A stretch of 34,505 nt of DNA from Opitutia bacterium (GTDB lineage Bacteria; Verrucomicrobiota; Verrucomicrobiia; Opitutales; T3Sed10-336). Every line of letters begins with the position of its first letter. Positions within the stretch are counted from its first letter, which is position 1. Under the pieces are notes generated by a model, which worked only from the letters and a program-made list of their open reading frames with translations, was not told the DNA's origin and made no database searches. Below, one piece after another: positions 25,916 through 34,505 of this stretch. The translations under genes and the position numbers were made by a program. Location of the stretch: NCBI GenBank assembly GCA_003558065.1, contig PWMU01000085.1, positions 1 to 34,505 on the forward strand, in the 5' to 3' direction.

Positions 25916-27370
25916 ATGACGATGCAACCAACGACCACACTCCATTTGAAAGCGGAAGCCCAACCTCCCCATGCCCGTTCCGGCCCCTTCCCTGCGCGGG
26001 CACGGCCGGCGTTCGCGCTCCTCGCGGCAGTCACCGCGGTCTTTATCCCGGCGACCCAGGCCGACGAAGGAACCGACTCGTTTCCGGGCCGCGAGTTCTG
26101 GTCCGACCCCGCCTTCGTCGACGGATTCATGGGCACCTATGGGTTCGCCACGGACATCGAGCCGAGCATCACCCGGTCGGAGCAGGAACTTCTCGGCGGG
26201 ATTGTCGAACTGATGGAAGATGATCCTCAGGCGGCGGCCGAGAAACTGGAAGGCGGGCTCACGGAAGGTTCCAGCGCGGCGCTGGACTTCGTACTGGGCA
26301 ACCTGCACTTCCAGTTGGACCAGCCCGATCGCGCCGCCGGTCATTATGAGAGAGCGCTTGAAAAGTTTCCCAATTTCATGCGGGCCCACAAGAACCTGGG
26401 CATGATCCGCGTGCGGCTGCGAGAGTTCGACCGGGCCGCGAGGGGCTTCACGAGGGCCATCGAACTCGGAGGGGGCGACGGAAACACGTACGGACTGCTG
26501 GGGCTCAGCCGCCTTAACGAGGAACGTTACCATTCCGCGGAAAGCGCCTACCGCATGGCGCTGCTGCACGACCCGGCGAACAGCCAGTGGAGACTGGGAA
26601 CCGCGCAGGTCCTGCTGGCCCAGGATCGCTACCGCGAAGCCAACAGTCTCTTGGAGGAATTGATCCGTGAGCATCCGGAACGGGCTGACTATTACCTCTA
26701 CCAGGCCAACGCCTACATCGGCATGGAGCAACCGCACCGGGCAGCGGCCAATTACGAACTCGTTCGCCGCCTGGGAGCCGCCACCCCGGAAAGTCTGGTG
26801 AACCTCGGCGACCTCTACCTGGAGGAAACTATCACCGACCTCGCTCTTGAAAGGTACCTGGAAGCGCTGGACCGCGATCCGCCCCTTCCGATCCGGCGCG
26901 CCCTCCGCACCGCCCGCATTCTGACCGAGCGCCATGCCTGGGACGAAGCCGCGGCTCTCGTCGAACGGATTGAAGGACGCAATGACGATGCGTCCAAAGG
27001 GGAAGCCGGACATGATTTGACCCGTCTAAGGGCCCGTATCCTGTTCGCAACCGGGGACGAAGAGGAGGCGGTCCGCAAGCTGGAACGAGTCGTGGAGAAA
27101 GACCCGTTCGACGGGCTCTCTCTGATCCTGCTCGCCCGTCATTACGGAGAGAAAGGGGAAAACGAACGGGCGGAACTCCTTTTCGAACGCGCGGCACGCG
27201 TGCCCGGCCACGAAGCCGAAGCCTACCTCCGCCACGCCGAATTGCTCGTTCGGGAGAAGCGACTGGAACGGGCGGCGGAACTTCTCCGGCGCTCTCAGCA
27301 ACTTCGCCCGCGGGACAGTGTTGCCCGGTACCTGGAACGAGTCGAAAGCGCCCTGCGTGCGGCGCGCTAA
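25916..27370 (+). CDS. TPR-repeat exported protein of the TonB block
   Basis: A 484-residue protein built mostly of tetratricopeptide repeats (about 95-480), for example LGNLHFQLDQPDRAAGHYERA and LLEELIREHPERADYYLYQA, followed by several more A/G/Y/A-spaced helix pairs. The N-terminus has a long n-region then a hydrophobic stretch (PAFALLAAVTAVFIPATQA), so it is probably exported. A TPR gene closes the comparable Vibrio/Shewanella loci, where it is proposed to aid TonB2 complex function. The frame opens at 25784 inside tonB; ATG 25916 is the first sensible start (25922 also possible). Confidence 0.85.
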   Translation: MTMQPTTTLHLKAEAQPPHARSGPFPARARPAFALLAAVTAVFIPATQADEGTDSFPGREFWSDPAFVDGFMGTYGFATDIEPSITRSEQELLGGIVELMEDDPQAAAEKLEGGLTEGSSAALDFVLGNLHFQLDQPDRAAGHYERALEKFPNFMRAHKNLGMIRVRLREFDRAARGFTRAIELGGGDGNTYGLLGLSRLNEERYHSAESAYRMALLHDPANSQWRLGTAQVLLAQDRYREANSLLEELIREHPERADYYLYQANAYIGMEQPHRAAANYELVRRLGAATPESLVNLGDLYLEETITDLALERYLEALDRDPPLPIRRALRTARILTERHAWDEAAALVERIEGRNDDASKGEAGHDLTRLRARILFATGDEEEAVRKLERVVEKDPFDGLSLILLARHYGEKGENERAELLFERAARVPGHEAEAYLRHAELLVREKRLERAAELLRRSQQLRPRDSVARYLERVESALRAAR

Positions 27371-27413
27371 CGGACACTGGACGTTTATAAATTCGCCTTT
27401 ATGTTCTTTTCCT

Positions 27414-27863
27414 ATGAAATGGAAAATTTACCTTGCCGGCGAAATCCACAGTTTCTGGCGGGAGGAGCTCAAGGAAGCCGCGACTGAAGCCGAGTTGCCG
27501 GTCGAGTTCTTCGCCCCGGTCACCGATCATGATGCGAGCGACCATTGCGGAACTCGAATTCTGGGCGAGGAGGACAAACCGTTTTGGCGGGATCACAAGG
27601 GTGCCAAACTCAACGCGATCCGCACCCGCCCTCTGCTCGAAAACGCCGACATCGTCGTGGTGCGCTTCGGTGACAAATACAAACAGTGGAACGCCGCCTT
27701 CGACGCCGGCTATGCAGCCGCGCTGGGTAAGCCGCTCATCGTCATCCACCCCGACGAACACACCCACGCCCTCAAGGAGATCGACGCCGCCGCGCTGGCG
27801 GTTGCCGAAAACGGACAACAGGTCGCGGAAATCCTGCGGTACGTAACGAGCAACACCTCATGA
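27414..27863 (+). CDS. ytoQ: YtoQ family protein
   Basis: A 149-residue cytoplasmic protein closely following the YtoQ family pattern: WKIYLAGEIHSFWREEL, FFAPVTDHDASDHCG, EEDKPFWRDHKGAKLNAIRTR, ADIVVVRFGDKYKQWNAAFD and AGYAAALGKPLIVIHPDEHTH. The Rossmann-like pattern recalls nucleoside 2-deoxyribosyltransferases and LOG-type nucleotide hydrolases, but activity is not established for YtoQ. The ATG at 27414 gives the family start; it follows TTTTCCT, no Shine-Dalgarno. The stop overlaps the ATP-grasp start by four bases (ATGA), so it heads a coupled trio. It is 43 bases after the TPR gene, with AT-rich sequence between that may contain a promoter. Confidence 0.92.
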   Translation: MKWKIYLAGEIHSFWREELKEAATEAELPVEFFAPVTDHDASDHCGTRILGEEDKPFWRDHKGAKLNAIRTRPLLENADIVVVRFGDKYKQWNAAFDAGYAAALGKPLIVIHPDEHTHALKEIDAAALAVAENGQQVAEILRYVTSNTS

Positions 27864-29224
27864 CGTCTCCCGAAAACGCCCTGAAGATCCGCCAACATCC
27901 CGGAATCCTTCCGGAATTCTGGGACAGGGAGGTTGTCTTTGTCGCCAATCTCCTGTCGTTGTTCTTCGGAAACGAACAGGAAACAGAACGGCTGCGGGAA
28001 GAAGTCGGCGCCCTGGAAAGCTACGGGGGCCGTCTGGTTCCCATCATCAACCTGCTCTTCGGCGGAAGCCGCAACCTCCTGGTGCTCGAACGGGACCCCG
28101 ATTACCGGTTATTGGCGTACTTCCGGAACAACCTCGGGTTGCGTCTGCCCGAAATCGAAATTCTGCCCCACGCGGAGTACAGCGGCAACAGGGAAACCGG
28201 GAGAACCCTCCGCTTCAAAACGGTTTTCGAGGCGATACGGAAACATCCCGCGGCCTGGATGGACGGTTTTGTGACCGAGGCACGGCTTGCCGAAAGCGCC
28301 CGTCTCACGGGCAAGCGGCTCATATCAACGGTTGAGGGGAGCAAGAACGGCAACAACAAGCTGTTGCTCCACCAACACCTCCGAGCCGCGGGACTCCCCT
28401 GTTTCGATGTACGGGTGGCGGAACGGCCCGGCGACATTCGCCGTTGCCTGCGCGATCTGAAGGACGCGGGCTATCGACAAGCGGTTGTCAAGGCGCAGAT
28501 CGGGGCTTCCGGAATAGGTATGAAGAAGGTGGATACCGAGTCGCCTGAAAGCATTCCGGAATACCTTTTCCATGAAGGCCCGTGTCTGGTCGAAGGATGG
28601 CTCGACGATTCGTTTGACGGCATAAAAGTACTGGGATCGCCGAGCGTTCAAATGTTCGTTCACGACGACTGCCTTCATCTTTACGACATCACCGCCCAAT
28701 TCCTGAATGCTGAAAGCGTTCACGAAGGCAACCAGGCGCCGCCCCCGTACTTGGAAACCTTGCCGGAGGTCCGTCACGAATTGCTCTCCCAGGCGACCGT
28801 TGGAGGACGCTGGTTGCATGGGCTCGGCTATCGGGGAACGGCGAGCGCGGATTTTCACTTGATCAAACGCGGGGAAAGCCCGGAAGTCCGTCTCTGCGAG
28901 ATCAATGCCCGCGTCACCGGAGCCACCTACCCCGCCATCCTGGCCCGGAATTTCGCCCCGGAGGGGGCCTGGATTATGCGAAACGTCCTGTTCACCGAAC
29001 CCCGGAAAAGCGACGAGGTCCTGCACGAATTCGAGCGGTCCGGAATGCTCTACCGCCCGGGAATAAACAAGGGAATTCTCCCTGTGAATTTCAATACCAG
29101 CGATGAAGGACTGGTCGTCAAAGCGCAACTGCTGGCCGTGGGAGGAAACCGACGCGAGGTGGAGTCGGTTTTCGACCTGATTCGCCGCCACCCCTCCATG
29201 ACCTGCGACTATGACCGGGATTGA
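27860..29224 (+). CDS. ATP-grasp ligase (PGM1-like), substrate unknown
   Basis: A 454-residue two-part enzyme. The N-terminal half (about 20-150) is a Rossmann-like pre-ATP-grasp region (REVVFVANLLSLFFGNEQE, NLLVLERDPDYRLLAYFRNN). The C-terminal ATP-grasp fold has Lys211 and the Gly-rich loop KAQIGASGIG, Glu245 in LVEGW, Asp331 in TASADFHLI, and the metal-binding CEINAR (Glu347, Asn349) near the end. These enzymes join a carboxylate to an amine using ATP through an acyl phosphate. The closest named type I can think of is the peptide ligase PGM1 of pheganomycin synthesis, on layout only. Coupled to ytoQ and overlapping the M20 gene by 14 bases. Confidence 0.85.
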   Translation: MTSPENALKIRQHPGILPEFWDREVVFVANLLSLFFGNEQETERLREEVGALESYGGRLVPIINLLFGGSRNLLVLERDPDYRLLAYFRNNLGLRLPEIEILPHAEYSGNRETGRTLRFKTVFEAIRKHPAAWMDGFVTEARLAESARLTGKRLISTVEGSKNGNNKLLLHQHLRAAGLPCFDVRVAERPGDIRRCLRDLKDAGYRQAVVKAQIGASGIGMKKVDTESPESIPEYLFHEGPCLVEGWLDDSFDGIKVLGSPSVQMFVHDDCLHLYDITAQFLNAESVHEGNQAPPPYLETLPEVRHELLSQATVGGRWLHGLGYRGTASADFHLIKRGESPEVRLCEINARVTGATYPAILARNFAPEGAWIMRNVLFTEPRKSDEVLHEFERSGMLYRPGINKGILPVNFNTSDEGLVVKAQLLAVGGNRREVESVFDLIRRHPSMTCDYDRD

Positions 29225-30347
29225 TTCCAGGGAGGACGAATCGCTGAAACAGCGTCTCATTTCATTGACGCGCGACCTGATGCTGATGCCGGGCAGCGCG
29301 TCGCGCCCGGAGGAGCGCGAACGCTGCTACGAATTCATCAAGAACCACTTCGACACCCTGAGAACCGTCGAGAGCCGCGAATACCGGGACAACGGCATCC
29401 CGTCGTTGGTGGCGCTGCCATCCGGGTTCGAAACCCCGGATGTCCTGTTGTGCGGCCACCTCGACGTCGTCGACCACGCAACGACGGATTCCTACCATTC
29501 CAGGCTCGAAAACGACCGCATCCACGGCCCGGGCGCCGGGGACATGAAGGGCCCGCTCGCTATCATGCTGGAACTGTTTCACCACATGCACACCCGGTAC
29601 GAAGGCGCGTCGCTTGGTATCGCAATCACCGCCGATGAAGAGACCGGCGGCATGCACGGAACCGGTTACCTTTTCGGGAGGGAAGGCCTGCGGTGCGGAT
29701 TGGCAATGATTCCCGACGGGGGATCGCTCAATCGCATCACTGTCGAAGAGAAGGGTATTCTGCACCTTGAGCTGCGATGCGGCGGCAACCCCGGACATGC
29801 AGCCCGCCCCTGGCTGGGAGTCAATCCGGTCGAATCGTTGGTCGCTCGTCTGGACAACCTCCGAAAAGCATTTTCATCACGGTGGCCAGCCGACGGCGGG
29901 GAACACTGGCACCCGACCTGCGCGACCACGCGGATCGGGACTCCGAATCAAACGATCAACGCGATCCCCTCAGAGGCCCATGCCACCCTTGACATACGTT
30001 TTCCGGCCCCGTACACGGTCGAGCAGCTACGCAGCTTCGTCGAGGAAACCCTGGGCCCGGACGTGGACGTTTCCACATTAATCAGCGCGGAACCCGTCCA
30101 CCTGGCACCGGAGGAAACCTACCGGCGGATCACCGAAGAAATCACCGGAAAGCCGGCCGAGTTTGTTCGCGGGCACGGCGGGAGCGACGCCCGCTTCATC
30201 TGTCATCTTGGCATACCGGTCATCATGTCGCGTCCCCTGATGGGCAACCTCCACGCCCCGGACGAGTGGATCGACGCCACGTCCATGGTCTCTTTTTACC
30301 GCATCTACGAGCGGTACCTGCACTGCAAACTGGGCCTGGACCAATAA
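29211..30347 (+). CDS. M20-family metallo-amidohydrolase / peptidase
   Basis: A 378-residue di-zinc hydrolase of the M20 (ArgE/DapE/CPG2) family, cytoplasmic by lack of a signal. Zinc and catalytic residues are all present: His83 and Asp85 in CGHLDVVD, Asp111 in GAGDMKGP, Glu143/Glu144 in ADEETGG, Asp169 in IPDGG, and His348 in NLHAPDEW. The lid domain has GHAARPWLGVNP and the usual GGSDARFI lies near the C-terminus. Such enzymes cut N-acyl amino acids, dipeptides or succinyl-diaminopimelate. The substrate is not readable here. It overlaps the ATP-grasp gene by 14 bases, so the ligase and hydrolase are made together. Confidence 0.93.
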   Translation: MTGIDSREDESLKQRLISLTRDLMLMPGSASRPEERERCYEFIKNHFDTLRTVESREYRDNGIPSLVALPSGFETPDVLLCGHLDVVDHATTDSYHSRLENDRIHGPGAGDMKGPLAIMLELFHHMHTRYEGASLGIAITADEETGGMHGTGYLFGREGLRCGLAMIPDGGSLNRITVEEKGILHLELRCGGNPGHAARPWLGVNPVESLVARLDNLRKAFSSRWPADGGEHWHPTCATTRIGTPNQTINAIPSEAHATLDIRFPAPYTVEQLRSFVEETLGPDVDVSTLISAEPVHLAPEETYRRITEEITGKPAEFVRGHGGSDARFICHLGIPVIMSRPLMGNLHAPDEWIDATSMVSFYRIYERYLHCKLGLDQ

Positions 30348-30351
30348 AGCC

Positions 30352-30543
30352 TCATGGGTGCACCTGCTCTCCATCGCGCACAATGACCGGCTCAGAATGG
30401 CGCGGCTGAAAATCAGTGGTTTCCGCAGCGTTATCCCGAGTGCTGAAGCTGAAGGTGCAACCCCCGGCATAGGCGGTCGTGACCATGGCGGCCGCCAGGA
30501 AATAGAACAACACCGTCTGGATTATTTTGATCAACCGCGTCAT
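30352..30543 (-). CDS. Small secreted protein (63 residues)
   Basis: The ATG at 30543 opens a 63-residue frame with a convincing signal peptide: basic TRLIK, hydrophobic IIQTVLFYFLAAAMVTT, and AYA|GG as a type I site, or AGGC as a weak lipobox. The mature part (GGCTFSFSTRDNAAETT and so on) is short and polar with a single Cys. There is no Shine-Dalgarno sequence. It ends four bases from the M20 gene (convergent) and is divergent from the DUF445 gene. No family is recognised; protein-like composition and the signal peptide support it. Confidence 0.5.
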   Translation of the reverse strand: MTRLIKIIQTVLFYFLAAAMVTTAYAGGCTFSFSTRDNAAETTDFQPRHSEPVIVRDGEQVHP

Positions 30544-30596
30544 TCTCTATTCGTTTGAGACAGCGAAAACCGCTCCGGGTTCACCCGCTCCTCACT

Positions 30597-30602
30597 TACA
30601 CT
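30597..30602 (+). promoter_or_regulatory. Candidate -10 TACACT of the DUF445 gene
   Basis: TACACT ends six bases before the DUF445 ATG, a TANNNT spacing known from leaderless genes of Deinococcus and actinobacteria. No -35 is seen. Confidence 0.3.
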
Positions 30603-30608
30603 TTTCCC

Positions 30609-31226
30609 ATGACCTGGATTTTTCTGCTCTCGCTTCCGCTTATGACCGCTTTCATCGGCTGGCTGACGAACCTGGTGGCCATCAAGATGCTGTTCCGCCC
30701 CAAGGAGGGGATCACGGTGTTGGGCTACACCTGGCAGGGGATCATTCCGAAAAGGCAGAAGGACCTTGCCGCGCGCACGGCCGTCATAATCGAAAAGGAA
30801 CTTTTGGGCAGTAAGCTTCTGGAGCAGCAGATCCGGAAAATCGACTTGAAACCCTACCTCCGCGATTACGCACGCAAACTCGTCCAGGAGGGACTGGGAG
30901 ACAAACTACGGCGCATCCCGGTTTTCGGCGGATTTGCGAATTCGTCGACTCTGATAAGGCTGGAAAGGATCCTGACCGAAGAGATGCAGAAACAGGCCAC
31001 TCCCCTGCTGCATCAGTTGTCCCGCGAAGTCGAACACCACATCCCGGTACGAAGCCTGGTGGAGGAAAAGATCGGGGACCTTGACGTGGAAAAGCTCGAG
31101 GAGATCGTCAACAAAGTCGCACAGAAAGAATTCAGATCCATCGAGCTACTCGGCGGAGTGCTCGGCTTCATTGTCGGACTGGCCCAGTTGCTGGTGCTGT
31201 TTCTGACCGGGAATCTGGATCTGTGA
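30609..31226 (+). CDS. DUF445 (YheB-like) membrane protein
   Basis: A 205-residue DUF445 protein. A membrane helix lies at about 3-25 (IFLLSLPLMTAFIGWLTNLV), followed by the family signature VAIKMLFRPKEG and a GWQGIIP-like turn (TWQGIIPKRQKDLA). A helical cytoplasmic or periplasmic region follows, then a second membrane helix near the C-terminus (LLGGVLGFIVGLAQLLVLFL). Members of this family are membrane proteins of unknown function, some with roles at the cell surface in Bacillus. The frame is open upstream, but the ATG at 30609 fits the family start. It converges on menB with a 187-base spacer. Confidence 0.88.
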   Translation: MTWIFLLSLPLMTAFIGWLTNLVAIKMLFRPKEGITVLGYTWQGIIPKRQKDLAARTAVIIEKELLGSKLLEQQIRKIDLKPYLRDYARKLVQEGLGDKLRRIPVFGGFANSSTLIRLERILTEEMQKQATPLLHQLSREVEHHIPVRSLVEEKIGDLDVEKLEEIVNKVAQKEFRSIELLGGVLGFIVGLAQLLVLFLTGNLDL

Positions 31227-31250
31227 CCAGGAGGACCTCTGGTGTCTTTT
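31226..31250 (+). terminator. Weak terminator-like hairpin after the DUF445 gene
   Basis: ACCAG (31226-31230) pairs with CTGGT (31239-31243), followed by GTCTTTT. The stem is only five bases, so this is weak. The rest of the 31227-31413 spacer shows nothing else I can name. Confidence 0.25.
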
Positions 31251-31413
31251 CATTAAACCTTCGCGTTCATGTCGATTGGCGGGGGATACAAACTCCGCGC
31301 GGCGCGCCGGAGAGTACGGCGCCTCGAAAGGAGGGCTCACCCCTTGTTTTTCCCGGGACCCATTCTCCGCGTCGCCCCGGCTCGCGTCAAACGACCGACG
31401 CGGCACCGTCGCC

Positions 31414-32247
31414 CTACGGCAGCCAGGGATACTTCCGGAAATCCGGTTTCCGTTTTTCGAGGAACGCCTTCTTACCCTCGGAGCCCTCTTCCGACATATA
31501 ATACAGCAAGGTCGCATTGCCGGCCAGTTCCTGCAGGCCGGCCTGGCCGTCGCAATCGGCGTTCAGGGCGGACTTGAGGCAACGAATGGCAATCGGGCTT
31601 TTCTCCAGGACCTCCTCGGCCCAGCGAAGGCCTTCGGCTTCCAGCTCGGCAACGGGCACGACTTTATTGACGAGCCCCATGGCCAGGGCTTCTTCAGAAT
31701 TGTATTGGCGGCACAAATACCAGATTTCCCGGGCTTTCTTCTGGCCGACAATTCGCGCCAGATAACTGGAGCCAAAGCCGCCGTCAAAACTGCCCACGCG
31801 GGGACCGGTCTGCCCGAAGACCGCGTTGTCGGCGGCGATGGTGAGGTCGCACATCACGTGAAGAACGTGCCCGCCGCCGATGGCATAGCCGGCGACGAGG
31901 GAGATGACGACCTTGGGGATCGATCGTATAAGCCGCTGCAATTCGAGAACATTCAGACGCGGCACGCCCCGCTCGTCGACGTACCCCGCGTCGCCCCGGA
32001 TACTCTGGTCGCCTCCCGAGCAAAACGCGTATTTCCCATCGGTATGCGGCCCGGCGCCGGTCAGCAGGATCACACCGATGCTCGCGTCCTCACGGGCGTC
32101 GACAAACGCCTCGATCATCTCGGAAACCGTCTTCGGGCGGAAGGCGTTGCGTTTTTCCGGACGGTTGATCGTGATCCGGGCAACCCCTCCGCTCTTTTCA
32201 TAGAGGATATCCTGGTACTTTCCGGCCTGTTTCCATTGGGTTTTCAT
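31414..32247 (-). CDS. menB: 1,4-dihydroxy-2-naphthoyl-CoA synthase
   Basis: Ring closure of O-succinylbenzoyl-CoA in menaquinone synthesis (crotonase fold). The 277 residues follow E. coli MenB closely: [27 protein letters not shown], the oxyanion/CoA stretch [50 protein letters not shown], and [19 protein letters not shown]. The ATG at 32247 has AGGAAA eight bases upstream; the frame is open further to 32487, but within menD. It follows menD by 109 bases on the same strand. Confidence 0.96.
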   Translation of the reverse strand: MKTQWKQAGKYQDILYEKSGGVARITINRPEKRNAFRPKTVSEMIEAFVDAREDASIGVILLTGAGPHTDGKYAFCSGGDQSIRGDAGYVDERGVPRLNVLELQRLIRSIPKVVISLVAGYAIGGGHVLHVMCDLTIAADNAVFGQTGPRVGSFDGGFGSSYLARIVGQKKAREIWYLCRQYNSEEALAMGLVNKVVPVAELEAEGLRWAEEVLEKSPIAIRCLKSALNADCDGQAGLQELAGNATLLYYMSEEGSEGKKAFLEKRKPDFRKYPWLP

Positions 32248-32356
32248 ATTCAATTTCCTGTTTTCTGATTGGTTGGCTTTGCCTTTTCGAATCATCGGCG
32301 GGATCGACCCGCTCCTGCAAAGATTCCTGGAACGCCCCGCAGTGTCGGGCCCGGTC

Positions 32357-34144
32357 TCAGGCGCCGCCTCTCCACGGATCACCGGACACCTCCAGTTCCC
32401 GAACAATCCCGGCGACCAGTTTGTCCCGAAAGGCGGTATCCGCTTTCCGGTCGGCGGGAATCTCAAGCAAACGTATCCCGTCGGCACAAAGATCGTCCAT
32501 GGCCGCGGTCACTTCCTTCCAGGAACCGATTTTCCGGTACTCCACTCCATAAGTCTCGGCCAGCTTCGCGAAATCCACCTGTTGCGGGGTGGCGAAGAAG
32601 TCTTCGAACGGGGGATCGAAGCCGGCGATCGGCAACTTCTCAAAAATCCCGCCGCCGCGGTTATTGATCAGAAAGACGGTCAGCCCTCCGCGGAAATGCG
32701 GCCGGCTGAGAAACCCGTTGCCATCGTGGAGCAAAGCCAGATCGCCCGTAATCAGGACTCCCGGCCGGTTGTCGTGACAGACGCCCAACGCGGTGGACAA
32801 CGTGCCGTCGATACCGTTGACGCCGCGATTGCAGTACGGGCGAACGTGCCGATTCCCTGGCTCCCAAAACGCCTCGACGTCGCGAACGGGCATGCTTGAA
32901 GCAATAAAGCACGGCGTGTCGCGGGGAAGGTGGCGGCTTGCCAGCCAGGCGAGCTTTCCCTCGAACAGGCGCTCCTCGTTCGCAATCACCTTCCCGGTAA
33001 GATCCAGCGCCCGCCGTTCGACATCCAGCCATCGCGCCAGATAAGCCGAAAACGGCTTGTCGGCTAACTCGATGCTTGCGACAAAATCCTCGATACGGGT
33101 CCGAAGGTACTGGGTCGCCCCGTGCAGCGGGTCGAGGTTCCGGTCGCCCGGATCAATGATAAAGGTATCCGCCGCGCAGTGACCGAGCCAGTCGCGCAGC
33201 GTTTTGCTGGTCGGCAGAGAGCCGAGTTGAATCACGTTCTGCGGCCGGAGGCTCTCGCGGCCGGATTTCGTCCTCAGGATAAAGTCGTACCGGGACACCA
33301 GGCCGGGAACGGATTCGTGAAAACTCCGCAGCGGTGACAGGCCGTCGCTCAGGACGGGCCATCCGAGCGTTTTTGCCAGCCGCCCCACCGCGCGGCAGTA
33401 ACCGTGGGCGTCGAAAGTTTGTGCCGGGCCCGCGACAATCAGGCCGTTTTCGGACTTCTTCCAATAGCTGAGAAAAGCGTAGCGCTCGTCACGCGAGAGC
33501 CAGCACCGGCCCGGCAAGACAGGCGGAACGCGCTTCAGTAGTGCGGCTATCTCCCCGGACCTCTCCCAGGTTTTCGCGCTTTCGTCCTCGGTCGGCGCAA
33601 GCGGTTCCCGAAACGGAATGTTCAGGTGGACCGGCCCCGGCGCCGGTCCCAGGCTGATCTCCCAGGCATAGGCCAGCGTTTGCCGCAGGTGCCGGAAGAT
33701 CGTTTTAGAGGCCTCAGGCAGCAGCAGTTCCGTTTGCCATCGCGGAAAGCGGCCGAACAACTTCTGTTGATCGGTCGTTTGCCCCGACTGGCAATCCCTC
33801 ATCTCCGGCGGCCGGTCCGCGGTAAAAAGCAGCACCGGCACCCCCGACTCGTAGGCTTCAATGACGGCCGGGAAGAAATGCGCGCCGGCGCTCCCGGAAG
33901 TGGCGATTACCGCCACCGGTGTACGCGTCCGGCGGGCGATCCCCAAAGCAAAAAACGCCGCTGAACGCTCGTCGAGCACCGGCGTCGCGGTCACCTTTGG
34001 ATTGTTCGCAAACGCCAAGGCCAACGGAGCGGAACGGGACCCGGGTGAAATCACCGCATAGCGCAACCCCAAACCCGCCAGAGTTTCCACCGTAAACGTG
34101 CTCCAAAGAGCGTTCAGATTGGCGTACGAAAGGGATTCCGGCAT
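32357..34144 (-). CDS. menD: 2-succinyl-5-enolpyruvyl-6-hydroxy-3-cyclohexene-1-carboxylate synthase
   Basis: Thiamine-diphosphate enzyme joining isochorismate and 2-oxoglutarate, the second step of the classical menaquinone pathway. The 595-residue product has the pyrimidine-binding start ([16 protein letters not shown] and [11 protein letters not shown] with the conserved Glu), a central domain, and the cofactor motif [15 protein letters not shown] ending in [34 protein letters not shown] is also typical. The ATG at 34144 ([14 protein letters not shown]) matches family starts; an upstream ATG at 34240 would overlap menF by 28 bases and adds 32 residues without family character. Confidence 0.95.
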   Translation of the reverse strand: MPESLSYANLNALWSTFTVETLAGLGLRYAVISPGSRSAPLALAFANNPKVTATPVLDERSAAFFALGIARRTRTPVAVIATSGSAGAHFFPAVIEAYESGVPVLLFTADRPPEMRDCQSGQTTDQQKLFGRFPRWQTELLLPEASKTIFRHLRQTLAYAWEISLGPAPGPVHLNIPFREPLAPTEDESAKTWERSGEIAALLKRVPPVLPGRCWLSRDERYAFLSYWKKSENGLIVAGPAQTFDAHGYCRAVGRLAKTLGWPVLSDGLSPLRSFHESVPGLVSRYDFILRTKSGRESLRPQNVIQLGSLPTSKTLRDWLGHCAADTFIIDPGDRNLDPLHGATQYLRTRIEDFVASIELADKPFSAYLARWLDVERRALDLTGKVIANEERLFEGKLAWLASRHLPRDTPCFIASSMPVRDVEAFWEPGNRHVRPYCNRGVNGIDGTLSTALGVCHDNRPGVLITGDLALLHDGNGFLSRPHFRGGLTVFLINNRGGGIFEKLPIAGFDPPFEDFFATPQQVDFAKLAETYGVEYRKIGSWKEVTAAMDDLCADGIRLLEIPADRKADTAFRDKLVAGIVRELEVSGDPWRGGA

Positions 34145-34212
34145 GCAGACGAATGAAGGGCATTCAAACCCGGGCGGCAAATAAAAAGCCCCTGTACCGG
34201 GCGGCGGGGATG

Positions 34213-34505
34213 TCAATGAGTCGCCGGAGGCCTGACGCACTCCCGGAGCAGGACTTCCAGAAGGCTCCGGAACTTCAGTTCGGTCTCATTCCACTCCTTC
34301 CGCGGATCGGATCCCTCGACGATGCCGGCACCGGCAAAAACCCGGGCACGATCGCCGTCGACCAGGGCGGATCGAATCGCCACGGTAAACTCGCCCTCGC
34401 CGCGGGCGTTGATCCAGCCCATCGGACCGGCGTAGAGGCCGCGCTGAAAAGGTTCGAGCTGGGAAATCACCGGGCAGGCCTCCTCTCTCGGTGTTCCGCC
34501 CACGG
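34213..34505 (-). CDS. menF: Isochorismate synthase, C-terminal part (cut by window edge)
   Basis: About 97 codons ending at the stop near 34213; the gene begins beyond the window. The visible part is the end of the chorismate-binding fold: [50 protein letters not shown] and [18 protein letters not shown], matching MenF/EntC/DhbC isochorismate synthases. The position just before menD makes the menaquinone enzyme the natural reading, although sequence alone does not exclude a siderophore paralogue. The order menF-menD-menB is one transcription unit or nearly so. Confidence 0.9.
   Translation of the reverse strand, partial: VGGTPREEACPVISQLEPFQRGLYAGPMGWINARGEGEFTVAIRSALVDGDRARVFAGAGIVEGSDPRKEWNETELKFRSLLEVLLRECVRPPATH

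Noticed and set aside
1-34505. CRISPR array, insertion sequence or prophage
   Set aside because: No spaced direct repeats, transposase-like frames or phage genes were seen.

Overview
The window is a GC-rich stretch of ordinary bacterial chromosome, densely packed with genes on both strands. No rRNA, tRNA, CRISPR array, prophage or transposase was found. The content suggests a Gram-negative, menaquinone-using bacterium that makes its own amino acids and folate. A DUF1501/DUF1800 pair, DUF3450 with an extended ExbB, many start codons without a Shine-Dalgarno sequence and several coiled-coil envelope proteins together fit Verrucomicrobiota (Opitutae-like) best. That placement is inference.

Positions 1-9670 are mostly minus strand. 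They hold the start of a secreted coiled-coil protein, fmt, a mutarotase-fold protein, der overlapping a PLP aminotransferase, and an Lrp/AsnC regulator. Next comes ffh on the plus strand, converging on the scpB-pheA pair (minus). From 9938 to 16317 the plus strand carries ilvD, pgi, a membrane-anchored coiled-coil protein overlapping a 50-residue lipoprotein (closed by a strong terminator), rsmI and a Ppx/GppA phosphatase. DUF1800 and DUF1501 (minus, 16355-19112) follow, then xth, folB and folK (plus) and a RidA-like gene (minus).

Positions 21655-30347 are the most distinctive part. A six-gene block (DUF3450, extended ExbB/TtpC-like, ExbB, ExbD, TonB, TPR protein) has the layout of the Vibrio TonB2-type energy-transduction system. 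It should drive outer-membrane receptors with the proton motive force. Upstream lie a Fur-box-like site and a run of three hairpins. Directly downstream is a trio of overlapping genes: YtoQ-family protein, ATP-grasp ligase and M20 metallo-amidohydrolase. This looks like a small uncharacterised pathway that makes and breaks an amide bond, and it is the best candidate here for an undescribed system.

The right end holds a small secreted protein (minus), a DUF445 membrane protein (plus), and menB, menD and the 3' end of the isochorismate synthase gene (minus), the early part of the classical menaquinone pathway.
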